Assembly (NCBI GenBank): GCA_030323885.1
Contig: JASIRB010003231.1
Location: 1 to 64,000, forward strand
Reading direction: 5' to 3'
Origin: Branchipolynoe longqiensis
Lineage: Eukaryota; Annelida; Polychaeta; Phyllodocida; Polynoidae
Length of the DNA: 64,000 bases
Both the position numbers and the translations under genes were made by a program. The notes under the pieces are model-generated. The model was not told the DNA's origin and made no database searches. It worked only from the letters and a program-made list of their open reading frames with translations. Positions 23,301-35,300 of the stretch are shown here, one piece after another (position 1 is the stretch's first letter; each line of letters starts with the position of its first letter).

Positions 23301-26300
23301 ATACTGCCTATCATGAATAAGTCTGAATAGACTTGTTTTCAGCATTAGACAGTTTATCGATAGAAAGCCCGAGCCTACACATTTACCGATCCAAGGGATT
23401 TTTTACCTCCCACACCACATAGACATGGTATGAGAGCAACTAGCCTTTGTTGATGCTGTAAGTTATACACAGTGGTGGAAATCCAAATTGGCAGAGGTGG
23501 GGACACGGGGGAATTGAACCACCGACCCTCAGATTAGGAGTCCGACTTAGAAAAAAGTAAGACACTCTAACCACTCCGCCACCGAGATGCATAGTCCGAT
23601 GGTTTTGAGTTTCTGTCACTTTTCTGAGATAAATATATTAAATTGATTGTTATAATCTACATTACTTTACTTTGAAGTAACTTTAATTTTAAATTGCTAA
23701 CTTCGGAGATATTTGAAGTGTAAACATCTTAAATTAGTTTTGGCAAGCATGCCAAAACTCTGACGCTGTATGCTTCTGCAGCAACAGGTTCTATTAAATT
23801 GCCTCAGTATTGCCTTCTAATAAGTTCTATGGGGTGACAAATGTTTAACAAGTGCACCAATTTGGTGCTTTCATCGGACTATGCATCTTTAAGCGCAGTA
23901 AGATGGTGGTTGTGTATTGTAGACGCGTGGCACGTGCGACACATTCTCATCGACGACAGGAAGGCGCGCCTGCACCACCACCACTGGATGTGGGGTACGA
24001 GCACCAGGAGACATTCAATGTGTCGCCGGGCTTCATCGGTGTCTTCGTCATCATGATGTGTGTCACGCTGGTCATGCTCTACTTCCTCTACGACTACCTA
24101 GGTACTCGGTTTGTGTGTGTATCATCATGATGTGTGTCATGCGCTACTTCCTCTACGACTACCTAGGTACTCGGTTTGTGTGTGTATCGTCATGATGTGT
24201 GTCGCGCTCGTCATGCTCTACTTCCTCTACGACTACCTAGGTACTCCGTTTGTGTGTGTATCGTCATGATGTGTGTCACACTCATCATGCTGTACTTACT
24301 CTACGACTACCTAGGTACTCGGTTTGTGTGTGTATCTTCATGATGTGTGTCACGCTCATCATGCTGTACTTCCTCTACGACTACCTAGGTACTCAGTTTG
24401 TGTGTGTATCATCATGATGTGTGTCACCTCATCATGCTGTACTTCCTCTACGACTACCTAGGTACTCCGTTTGTGTGTGTATCGTCATCATGTGTGTCAC
24501 CTCATCATGCTGTACTTTCTCTACGACTACCTAGGTACTCGGTGTGTGTGTGTATCATCATCATGTGTGTCATGCTCTACTTCCTCTACGACTATCTAGG
24601 TACTCCGTTTGTGTGTATATCATTAGACGCGCTGTCCGCATCGGTACAGCACAGGCTTCCCGTGCGGAAGGTCGGGTGTTTGATTCCCCGTCGAGTCAAT
24701 TCTATGACTTACAAAATTGATACTTGTTGCTACCTAGCCTGGCACTCAGGCATTACGAGGATAGGGCAAAGGCTGGTTAGCTCAGTATCAAGATAATGTG
24801 TTTGAGTGGGATATCGGGTCATGGTGCCGATGGCCTAGTCTCCCAGTGGGGCAGCACTATATAGTCACCATGACTGCGCACTGTCACAAGTCGGTGCCTA
24901 TCCTGATCTGATCTTAAATGTTGCCTGGATGTAAAACTCAAGAAACAAACAAAATCTATATTGTTTACATTTATTTTATTTCTAGTCCATTGAATTTCAA
25001 TTTAACTGTTCCATTGAATTTCAATTTAACTGTTCCATTGAATTTCAATTTAACTGTTCCATTGAATTTCAATTTAACTGTTCCATTGAATTTCAATTTA
25101 ACTCTTCCTTTTAATTTCTTATTAATACGTCTTTTAAATGAACTCACTGCGGCATTTTCACTGAGTAGGTTCTACTGAAGTGCGAGATGTGTAAGACTGA
25201 CGGATGTGGAATGACTATGGGTGACTGAGGGACTCTGAGTGACTGAGGTCATCCGATCGATCCTGCACAGTGGACACATTTACAGTTTGGGCTATTTTAC
25301 CTTCCAACCAGTGGTCCACAACTGGTTCATCAAAGGCTGTGGTATGTGCTGTCCTGTCTGTGGGAAAGTGCACATAAAAGACCCCTTGCTGCTAATCGGA
25401 AAAAATAGCCTATGTGGCGTCAGCAGGTTTCCTTCAAAGAAATATGTCAGAATGACAATGTTTGCCATCCAATAGCCAATGATAAAAATGAATGTGCTCT
25501 AGAGGCGTTGTTAAATGAAACAAACTTTCCTCTTTTCCTTTGTGAGTGACTCTGGGTGACTGAGTGGCTGGGAGTGATTGTGCCTGCAGTGAGTTGGTTC
25601 AGTAACAGACTGTGTTTCGTTCAGTGTACTTCGTCATAGTGGTCTTCATGTTTGCTGCCAGTGGAGCGCTCTACAGTACCCTCAAAGTGGTGATCTTCCG
25701 CTTACCCTTCATCGGAAGTTGTCGGTAAGTGGCCTCTACATGACTCATGGCTGACAAATCTCCGCGATTTCGCGGATTTCCGCGATTTCGCGGATTCTGC
25801 AATTTTTGATGTTCACAGATTATGTTCACAAAATGCCAATCCCAAGGATATATATGACAGCAATTGGTTATCCCGAATCCCGTTCTTATATGACCTTAGA
25901 TGTTGCTAGAATATAACCCCTGTCCTGATATGACCTTAGATGTTTCCAGAATGTAAAACTCAAACAAACAAACATAAAACCCAAATGAGAGAGTTAGGCC
26001 TTGGCGATAATACCGTCACAATAAGGATAGTTGAAACCAGACTTCCGACAATTTTCCGCGACTCCCTGACCATGCTAATCCTATGGGGGAATATCCGCAT
26101 TTTGGTGGAAATTCGCCAACGGTGGAACTCACTAGGTGGCGCTATGGTCTCGGCCTAATTTCCACGTTTTTTGTCAGAGACCACTTTCATCCCTGATTGA
26201 CTGTATTTGAGACAACTTCTTTTATTCCAAGACTGTTTCACACCACACGATCCTGTAATTAAAGACACTGAGCCCGTGTAATGCTCACATTGTAGCACTC

Positions 26301-29300
26301 TCATTCAAACCTTGATACCTTGGTACAAAATATGCACACTTTCCTAGGCTAATTGCCTGTTGTTATTCCAGTCTTATAATATATAACTTTTTACTATGAG
26401 TCTATGAACGGTTATGGTAATCTGTATCGTTCTTGTGTCCATAACTTGTCGAGCCAGGACTTGAAATAATTCATGGTTTGGGTGGCGACAACCGATTCAG
26501 GGATGGAGTTCGATCTATCCACAATCCTGTGGCTGAAGCTATGTTTCCTCAAGTCTAGACGGCATCTTTGATTTAAATGTTCTGGGTGTTAGCGCGGGTC
26601 ATGGTTAATGTTGGGAAGCTAAAGAAGAAGTGGAGGAGTCAAGGCGATCTATACCTGTTAGGATTTTATAGACCTGGATCAAGTCAGTCAAGGTAGTAGC
26701 CATCCCTCACTGCTTTGTAAATATATATTGGTGCGATATGTGGCCATGTGTTGTCTTAGTCGCAGTCCTGACAAATGAGAAACCTGTTTGGGAGATAAAT
26801 GTCAACATTGGAAACAGCAGCATCTGACCTAGATACAATGTTCACCGCTACCCACAGTAGGGGTGAATGAGAGCCATGTCTGAATCAGAGCAAAACCTGC
26901 TTTAGTGTAAACAACATGTGGAGGCTCAGATTCCAGCGTCCAGTGGAAATTGGGTCTTAGTGCCAGTAGGCTGGTCTACCACTGGGACAACACTATAAAG
27001 TCGCCATGAGTGCACACTGTCACAAGTCGGTACCTGTCCTGATATGACCATAGATGTTGCCAGGACGTAAAACTCCATCCTAGAGTAACGACATTCCCGC
27101 TTCGAAAGCTTCATAATCCTATTTGTTATTTGTTAGGTGTTTTTATACATTACATGTGTCTACCTACAGGTTGTGTCATCTCAGTTTCGGCACATTGGTG
27201 TCTAACTCAGGGATGAAAAAAGGTCTTTGCGATTTCTTGGATTTCTTGGATTTTTGATAATCCCCGATTATTATCACAAAATGCCAGGGATATATATGGT
27301 CAGTCGGAATCCCATTCTTATATGACCTTTATGTTGCTAGGGCATAACACCCAGAAAAACAGAAAGAAAAGCGGAATTGGCGGTATGTATGATAATACTG
27401 TCACAACAATGGCAGTAGAATGCTCTCCAGGGATAATTTCTACGAGTCCTGAATGAAGCGTGACTTTGGGTCTAACCGTGATTGCCTGTCAGCGCTAAGC
27501 CTATGTGACAATAGCTGTGTTTTTGTAGAAATGTCATCATATTGGAGAGTAAGACAATAATTACTAGGATAAGAATACTATTATTAAAGTTGCATGGTCC
27601 GATGGCGTTTGAATTTTCATTTTATTTTTTAGATAAATATATCAAATTGATCGTTATAACCTACTAATCATTAGTCCGCAGTAATTTTGATGAAAAGTGG
27701 CTAGTTTTGAAGCAATTTGAGCTGAAAGAACCCAAAATACTTTTGACAAGCTTTCCAAAAAGTCTTCTAGCTATGACGCGTATTGACATCTCGCGATGAC
27801 CACGTGATGTGGGATGACCTAATTCAAATGTAGCCTGGTCTCCTGGTATTTTCACTGATGGTGCCATTGCACATCATTTGTTTCTTGCATGTGATGTGAT
27901 GTGGGCTGACCTAATGATTGTAGGACCGCTAAGGACAAGAAAGAGTAGATTGTGGATAATACAGTTTATTACGCATATGGTTATCAAATGTATTGTTCCC
28001 GGATAATAATATACATAATTATTACAGCACTCTTATTCAAATCTGTAACAATTATTTTATACAAAATTCCATGCAACTTTATATCAACTTGGGTATGGTG
28101 GCAGCAATACTACTACTGACATCCTGGAACCTGACGAGGTACGGGGAATGAGGGTCAAGGCTACTGAGGTCATGAGATTGACCTAATTGATTAATGGCTT
28201 CCTTGTGTGATGGGTTTCTCAAAGTAGGATGAGGTAGTAAATTCACTGATTATTCTATATATGCTGTCCCAAATCACTTGTTAATGCACCAATATCTAAG
28301 ATGGATATATATAATCAAATTAAGATACATGTTTTGGTTTTGAAAAATAAATATTTCATCGGACCATGCAACTTTAAAGAAAGCTTCTGTTTTCACTGTT
28401 GTTGATTATTTACAGATTCCTCGCCACTGCTTTTTTGCCAGATCAAACTGATCCCTGCTAACTACTGCGTGTGTGGGCTGGATCTCAGTGCATTGTTTAG
28501 TTTGCTAAGTGTGGCTTGTGTTGCAGACCCCCCCACCCCCTCCTACTGGATCTCAGCGCATTGTTTAGTTCGCTAAGTGTGGCTTGTGTAGAGTGCATTG
28601 TTTAGTTCGCTAAGTGTGGCTTGTGTTGCAGGCTGCCCCCGCTGGATCTCACTGCGTTGTTTAATTCGCTAAGTGTGGCTTGTGTTGCAGGCTGCCCCCG
28701 CTGGATCTCAGCGCATTGTTTAATTCGCTATTTGTGGCTTGTGTTGCAGGCTGCCCCCACTGCCTTACTTCATGACGCAGCTCGAGGTTCGACGCGTCAT
28801 TCTCGGCATGTTGTGTCTGGCGTTTGGCCTTTGGTGGGCCGCAGTGCGCAATTCTTAGTGAGTACCATTGTTACATGAAACATCTCACACTGACAGGCCT
28901 TCGCCTTGTACCCACAGTACACTGGTACCAGGGCCACGTTCAATGAGGCGACTCGGAGATATTCAGAATGCCGTGCTACTCTGAACGGCGTAATAGCATT
29001 TGTGTTCCTCGAAAATGGCGGCCTCAATAGTGTTGACTTCCTGCAGCCATTTGCAATTTAAAGAACAGTTCTGATTGGCTGATACCAATGGTCATTTTCG
29101 AGGCGTTTTCGTCTCCTACTCGAAAAGCGCAACGTCTCTGAGGGGACACGTTGGATGCAAATTGTCGCACAAAAAAAGACATCGCAGAGCTGTCTCAGTC
29201 GACTCTGAGGCATACCCTGAATGCGGCCCTGGTTTCCGCCTTGTTCATAGGTTGCTTCCGTTGCTTTGCGGGGTATATCTCTGCCAGTTGTTTAACTGTC

Positions 29301-32300
29301 AGCTTGCGGGGGAAAGCTCACATAGAGAGTGTGTGTCGTGATTTTAGAAGAACCTTAATAATTAAATGTTGAAAGCAATGTTTTACAGTGTGCCTACAGT
29401 AGGATTCGAACCCACACTTCTAGCCATTCCGGGATGAGGTCCTAACCATTAGTGTATCTAGGCTCCCTGATTCAATCAACCTACCTAAGCCTGCATACCT
29501 GTGTGGCATTTCACCAGGGGAGGTCGTTCCCCCTCATAACACCAGCATTTCACCTGTACTGCGTGTATAGTGGTAATAATAGCCATTTTCATCCCAGTCT
29601 TTGACCCATACTGCGTGTATAGTGGTAATAATAGCCGTCTTCATACCAGTGTTTGACCCATACTGCGTGTATAGTGGTAATAATAGCCGTCTTCATACCA
29701 GTCTTTGACCCATACTGCGTGTATAGTGGTAATAATAGCCGTCTTCATACCAGTGTTTGACCCATACTGCGTGTATAGTGGTAATAATAGCCGTCTTCAT
29801 ACCAGTCTTTGATCCATACTGCGTGTATAGTGGTAATAATAGCCGTCTTCATACCAGTGTTTGATCCATACTGCGTGTATAGTGGTAATAATAGCCGTCT
29901 TCATACCAGTCTTTGACCCATACTGCGTGTATAGTGGTAATAATAGCCGTCTTCATACCAGTGTTTGACCCATACTGCGTGTATAGTGGTAATAATAGCC
30001 GTCTTCATACCAGTGTTTGACCCATACTGCGTGTATAGTGGTAATAATAGCCGTCTTCATACCAGTGTTTGACCCATACTGCGTGTATAGTGGTAATAAT
30101 AACCGTGTTCCTACCAGTGATTGACCCGTATTGCGTGTATAGTGGTAATACTAACCGTGTTCCTACCAGTGATTGACCCGTACTGCGTGTATAGTGGTAA
30201 TACTAACCGTGTTCCTACCAGTGATTGACCCGTATTGCGTGTATAGTGGTAATACTAACCGTGTTCCTACCAGTGATTGACCCGTACTGCGTGTATAGTG
30301 GTAATACTAACCGTGTTCCTACCAGTGATTGACCCGTATTGCGTGTATAGTGGTAATACTAACCGTGTTCCTACCAGTGATTGACCCGTACTGCGTGTAT
30401 AGTGGTAATACTAACCGTGTTCCTACCAGTGATTGACCCGTATTGCGTGTATAGTGGTAATACTAACCGTGTTCCTACCAGTGATTGACCCGTACTGCGT
30501 GTATAGTGGTAATACTAACCGTGTTCCTACCAGTGATTGACCCGTATTGCGTGTATAGTGGTAATACTAACCATGTTCCTACCAGTGGTTGACCCATACT
30601 GTGTGTATAGTGGTAATACTAACCGTGTTCCTACCAGTGGTTGACCCGTACTGCGTGTATAGTGGTAATACTAACCGTGTTCCTACCAGTGATTGACCCG
30701 TATTGCATGTATAGTGGTAATACTAACCGTGTTCCTACCAGTGGTTGACCCGTATTGCGTGTATAGTGGTAATACTAACCGTGTTCCTATCAGTGATTGA
30801 CCCATACTGTGTGTATAGTGGTAATACTAACCGTGTTCCTACCAGTGGTTGACCCGTACTGCGTGTATAGTGGTAATACTAACCGTGTTCATGTCAGTGG
30901 TTGACCCGTACTGTGTGTATAGTGGTAATACTAGCCGTGTTCCTACCAGTGGTTAACCCGTATTGCGTGTATAGTGGTAATACTAACTGTGTTCATACCA
31001 GTGGTTGACCCACACTGTGTGTATAGTGGTAATAATAACCGTGTTCATGCCCATGTTTGACCCATATTGTGTGTATAGTGGTAATACTGACCGTGTTCCT
31101 ACCAGTGTTTGACCCGTATTGCATGTATAGTGGTAATAATAACCGTGTTCATGCCCATGTTTGACCCGTACTGCATGTATAGTGGGAATACTGACCGTGT
31201 TCCTACCAGTGGTTGACCCGTACTGCGTGTATAGTGGTAATACTAGCTGTGTTCCTACCAGTGGTTGACCCGTACTGCGTGTATAGTGGTAATACTAGCC
31301 GTGTTCATGCCCGTGTTTGAGCCGTACTGCGTGTATAGTGGTAATACTGACCGTGTTCCTACCAGTGGTTGACCCGTACTGCGTGTATAGTGGTAATACT
31401 AGCCGTGTTCATGCCCGTGTTTGACCCGTACTGCGTGTATAGTGGTAATACTTGCCATGTTCGTACACGTGTCACCCCATACCATTGTGTCTGTCATTTG
31501 ATTTAACACTGCGTTGTTTCCTTTTCTAGTTATGCATGGATACTCCAGGATATTCTTGGAGTGGCTTTTTGTGTAAATATGCTCAAGACCATTCATCTGT
31601 CTAGTTTTAAGGTAGGTTCCTCAATCTAACAATAGTAAATTATTCTGTTTGATAAACGGCCTGAACAATAATATAAACCAATATATCCCCCCCCCTCACC
31701 AGGTATGTCTCTATGATGTTATTCAGTTCATTAAGCCGGTGTGGCGACAGTAATTGGGTAGGGGAGACCTGTTTTAATCATGAACTTGTGCATTTCAATC
31801 TTCCTTTTTTTCTTTCCCTTTTTAATGAACAGATATGTTTATTTACAACTTCTTTTGTCAGTCCTGTGGCACTGGTCTTCCGGCCATGCAGCATGACATT
31901 GTTTACATAGTTCAGTTTGCTGTGTGAAATTGCAGGTATTTCTATGCATTGATAATAAGGTGTGATTAAAGAGTTATTACATATCTAGATGCTTAGTGAT
32001 ATAGAACTATTTGTAGGCAATATTGTGATTTATGTAGTCTTCATGAGTTATGATGTGTGCGGGTGTCCTTTCTGTTAGTGGTTGCTCTAGATTTGGAGGC
32101 GTGATGTGTGGTTTGTGGTGGGGTGTGGGTTCGAGTATTTGTGGTTATCGTACATAACTTAACCCCTCTTTGTTTCATGTCTTGTTTGTTTGGGATTTGG
32201 GTGTTGGGGGTAAAACACATAAGGGGAGATTATTATTAATTATTATAAAGAATTCCCTCTTTTACAATTTTAAAGATTTCCACAGTGGACACAATTTAAT

Positions 32301-35300
32301 TTTAGTTAAAGACTTAATCCTTCAGCCTCCTCCCCCTCAGTCTCCAGCATCCTGAGGAGGCACCCCCCCCCCCCAGTCTACAGCAGCCTGAGCAGGCAGC
32401 CCCCCCCCCCCCCCTCATCTCCAGCAGGCTGAGTCTGGCAACACCCCCCCCCCCCTCTCCCCTCAGTCTACAGCAGCCTGGGAGGCAGCCTCCTCCCCCT
32501 CTGTCTACGCATTGAGCAGCACCCCCCCCCCCCTGATTTTTTTTTAATCAGTGAGCAGGCAGCCTCCTCCCCCTCAGTCTACAGCAGCCTGAGGAGGCAG
32601 CCTCCTCCCCCTCAGTTTCTGCACCTGAGGAGGCAGCTCTCCCTCCTCAGTCTCCAGCAGCTGAGCAGGCAACCCCACCCCCCCTTCAGTCTACAGCAGC
32701 CTTGAGGCAGGCTGCCCCCTTCAGTTACAGCACCTGAGGAGGCAGGCCCCCCCCCCCTCAGTCTACAGCAGCCTGAGGAGGCAGCCCCCTCTCAGTCTAC
32801 AGCAGCCTGAGGAGGCAGCCTCCTCCCCCTCAGTCTACAGCAGCCTGAGGAGGCAGCCCCTCTCAGTCTACAGGCAAGCTTAGGAGGCAGCCTCCTCCCC
32901 CTCAGTCTACAGCAGACATGAGGAGGCAGCCCCCCCCACCCCCCTCAGTCTACGCACCCTGAGGAGGCAGCCCCCGCCCCCCCAACCACTCAGTCTAAAG
33001 CATTGAGGAGGCAGGCCTCCTTCCCCTCATGTCTCATGCAACCTGAGGAGGCAGCAGCCTCTCCCCTCCCCTCCACCATGTTTTTTTGTGCTGGGGCGGG
33101 GGGGGGGGGGGGGGGGGGTGTGGGGGGGGGGGGGGGGGGGGGGGGGGGGGTGGGGGGGGGGGGGGGGGTCGTTAAACAAACAAAACAATGGTAGGCAGTG
33201 CCAAGTTGGTTGCCTCAGGGACCCGAGGTGTGACACCTCAGCCATCTCCTTTTGAATTCACCAAGTTGTTGGCCTCACTGTGTCTTCACTTTTGAGTCAT
33301 TGTCTACACTTTCTGACTGCTTGTCTTACGCTATTTAATGCAGTGCTGTGGGTGTGGTGTCCTTTCAGGCCTGCACCGTCTTACTCGTGCTGCTCTTCTT
33401 CTACGACATCTTCTTTGTTTTCGTGACGCCCCTCCTCACAAAGGTGAGTCCTGTTTGGCGTGACAAGTGTTCGTAAGTGTGATCGCGCCCATTTGGGCAG
33501 CCAGAACTTGACCCTCACGCAGTACACCCCCGTGAAGAAGGAGTAACAATGATGTATGCTTCCCAACGTTTATTATCTCCGCTAACCGTGACGTCCACAG
33601 TCAAGTTCCCGCCCCTTGACCCGCCAGGTCCCACATTGCTTCCGTTTTGAGTGTGGGGTGGGTACGCTAGCCGCTCGCAGTAGATGGCAGTCCAGTCATG
33701 GCACTGTCCCAACGGCTACCGTAACGCCACCTGACGCAATATTACGGCGACGTTGACGGAGCAGTCCATGTAGCCACCGTCTGGGAGTAGAGCTTATGTC
33801 TGGACCACTACATCCGCATGGCTGTAGAAGAATGTCCCCCAGGCCCTGGTCGATCATAGACGGCGTTGCAGGCTGCGGCACGTCCTATATAAACCATTTT
33901 TAAAATATTCCGATATTCAGCAAGGGGGGAATGCAAATGTTCTATTACTGATCGGTGTACGTGACCAGGTGCATATATATAGTAGACCACGATGTCCACC
34001 GGTCTTTCACTCGTCCATGCACACACGGAAGAACGCCAAGATTATACGTTTCCACTGGTTTATTACCAAACTTATCTGCTCTTCACGGTGCCAACAGTCA
34101 AGTGACCCGCCCCCTAACTCCCTAGGTCCCACATCGCCTCTATAGGTGGGTGGGGGCTGTGCTAGCCACATGCAATAGAGGGCAGCCCAGTCGGGGCCCT
34201 GCCCGGTGGCTAGCATGCTGCCACCTAGTGCAGTTCAATGTAACTGCGTAGGTGTGCGGCACAGTGTCTGCCGCCACCACGTAGTAATAGAGCTCATGTA
34301 CAAACTACTACACCCCCCCCTCCCCCCAGAGTCTCACCGGTCGCAGTAGGGGAACCGATGAGAATCGAAAATGATAGAAGGCAACATGAGATCCAACTCG
34401 AAAGGGAGAGAAGCCTTACAAACATCTTTGTATCCATATGCGCAATGCCTAGGTCAGCGTAAAGCTGAGACACTGAAAATGATAATGTAGTGTATAACAT
34501 GTACTATAAGTGCCAACCCTCCAACTCTCGCACCATCTTAAACCTTGATCCACTGGATTAATTTTGAGAAAAAGTTTCCTAAAAGGTGTGGAAAAAGTAA
34601 GACAGAGGGGCCGAAAGTTGAGGAATAATATTTATATAACAAAAATCATTCCGACCCTTACTGCATTACAGGCAGAACACAAGTAACTAGCCCCTCCAAT
34701 CGGGAGAGACTAAGTTCTTCACCACGACATAATATATTAACAATCGTACTGCCAATAATAAATATAGTATGCACTAACAGTGGGCAGTACCAAATGCTAT
34801 TTCACATCATTGGTATTAATGTAAATAGTGACTTAGCACAATTTAATTTAGTGTATATTTTAATATTATTTAAATATATATATACGTGCTCGGCATTATT
34901 AGGATAGGACAAGAACTGGTGTGCTCAGTGTCAGGATAATGTGACTGAGTGGGATACCAGGTCATGGTGCCGGCGGCCTGGTTTCCCAGTGGGACAGCAC
35001 TATAAAGTCGCCATGAGTGCGCACTGTCACAAGTCGGTACCCGTCTGATATGACCTTAGATGTTGCTAGGACGTAAAACAACAACAAACAAACAAAACTG
35101 TCTTCTGAAATATTGGAAACAGTAGGGGCACAATGAAAAACTTTCCCCCCGATATCCAGAGACATTATGGCTTGTCCGTACTATTTGAGTGGCATAACGG
35201 TGACTGGCTTCACGCTATTATCGAAAAACGCCTTGTCACCATCCAACTTATCAAAGAATTTCCTTCCAACACACGTGACCGCAGCCAGAGTCCGGAAAGT

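Noticed and set aside
23494..23586. Functional tRNA-Arg
   Set aside because: The anticodon loop fits CCT but about 15 extra bases interrupt the D arm to anticodon region, so it is listed only as tRNA-like.
28797..29027. Minus-strand frame across exon 8 and the MITE
   Set aside because: It overlaps the coding exon antisense and has no domain.
29545..31460. CRISPR-like array
   Set aside because: Units are head-to-tail without unique spacers and the DNA is eukaryotic; it is a minisatellite.
33003..33245. Gly-rich and Pro-rich frames
   Set aside because: They translate a poly-G tract.
33530..34310. Paired LTRs of the intron 10 gag element
   Set aside because: The two copies are direct repeats but lack clear TG..CA ends and do not flank the gag remnant.
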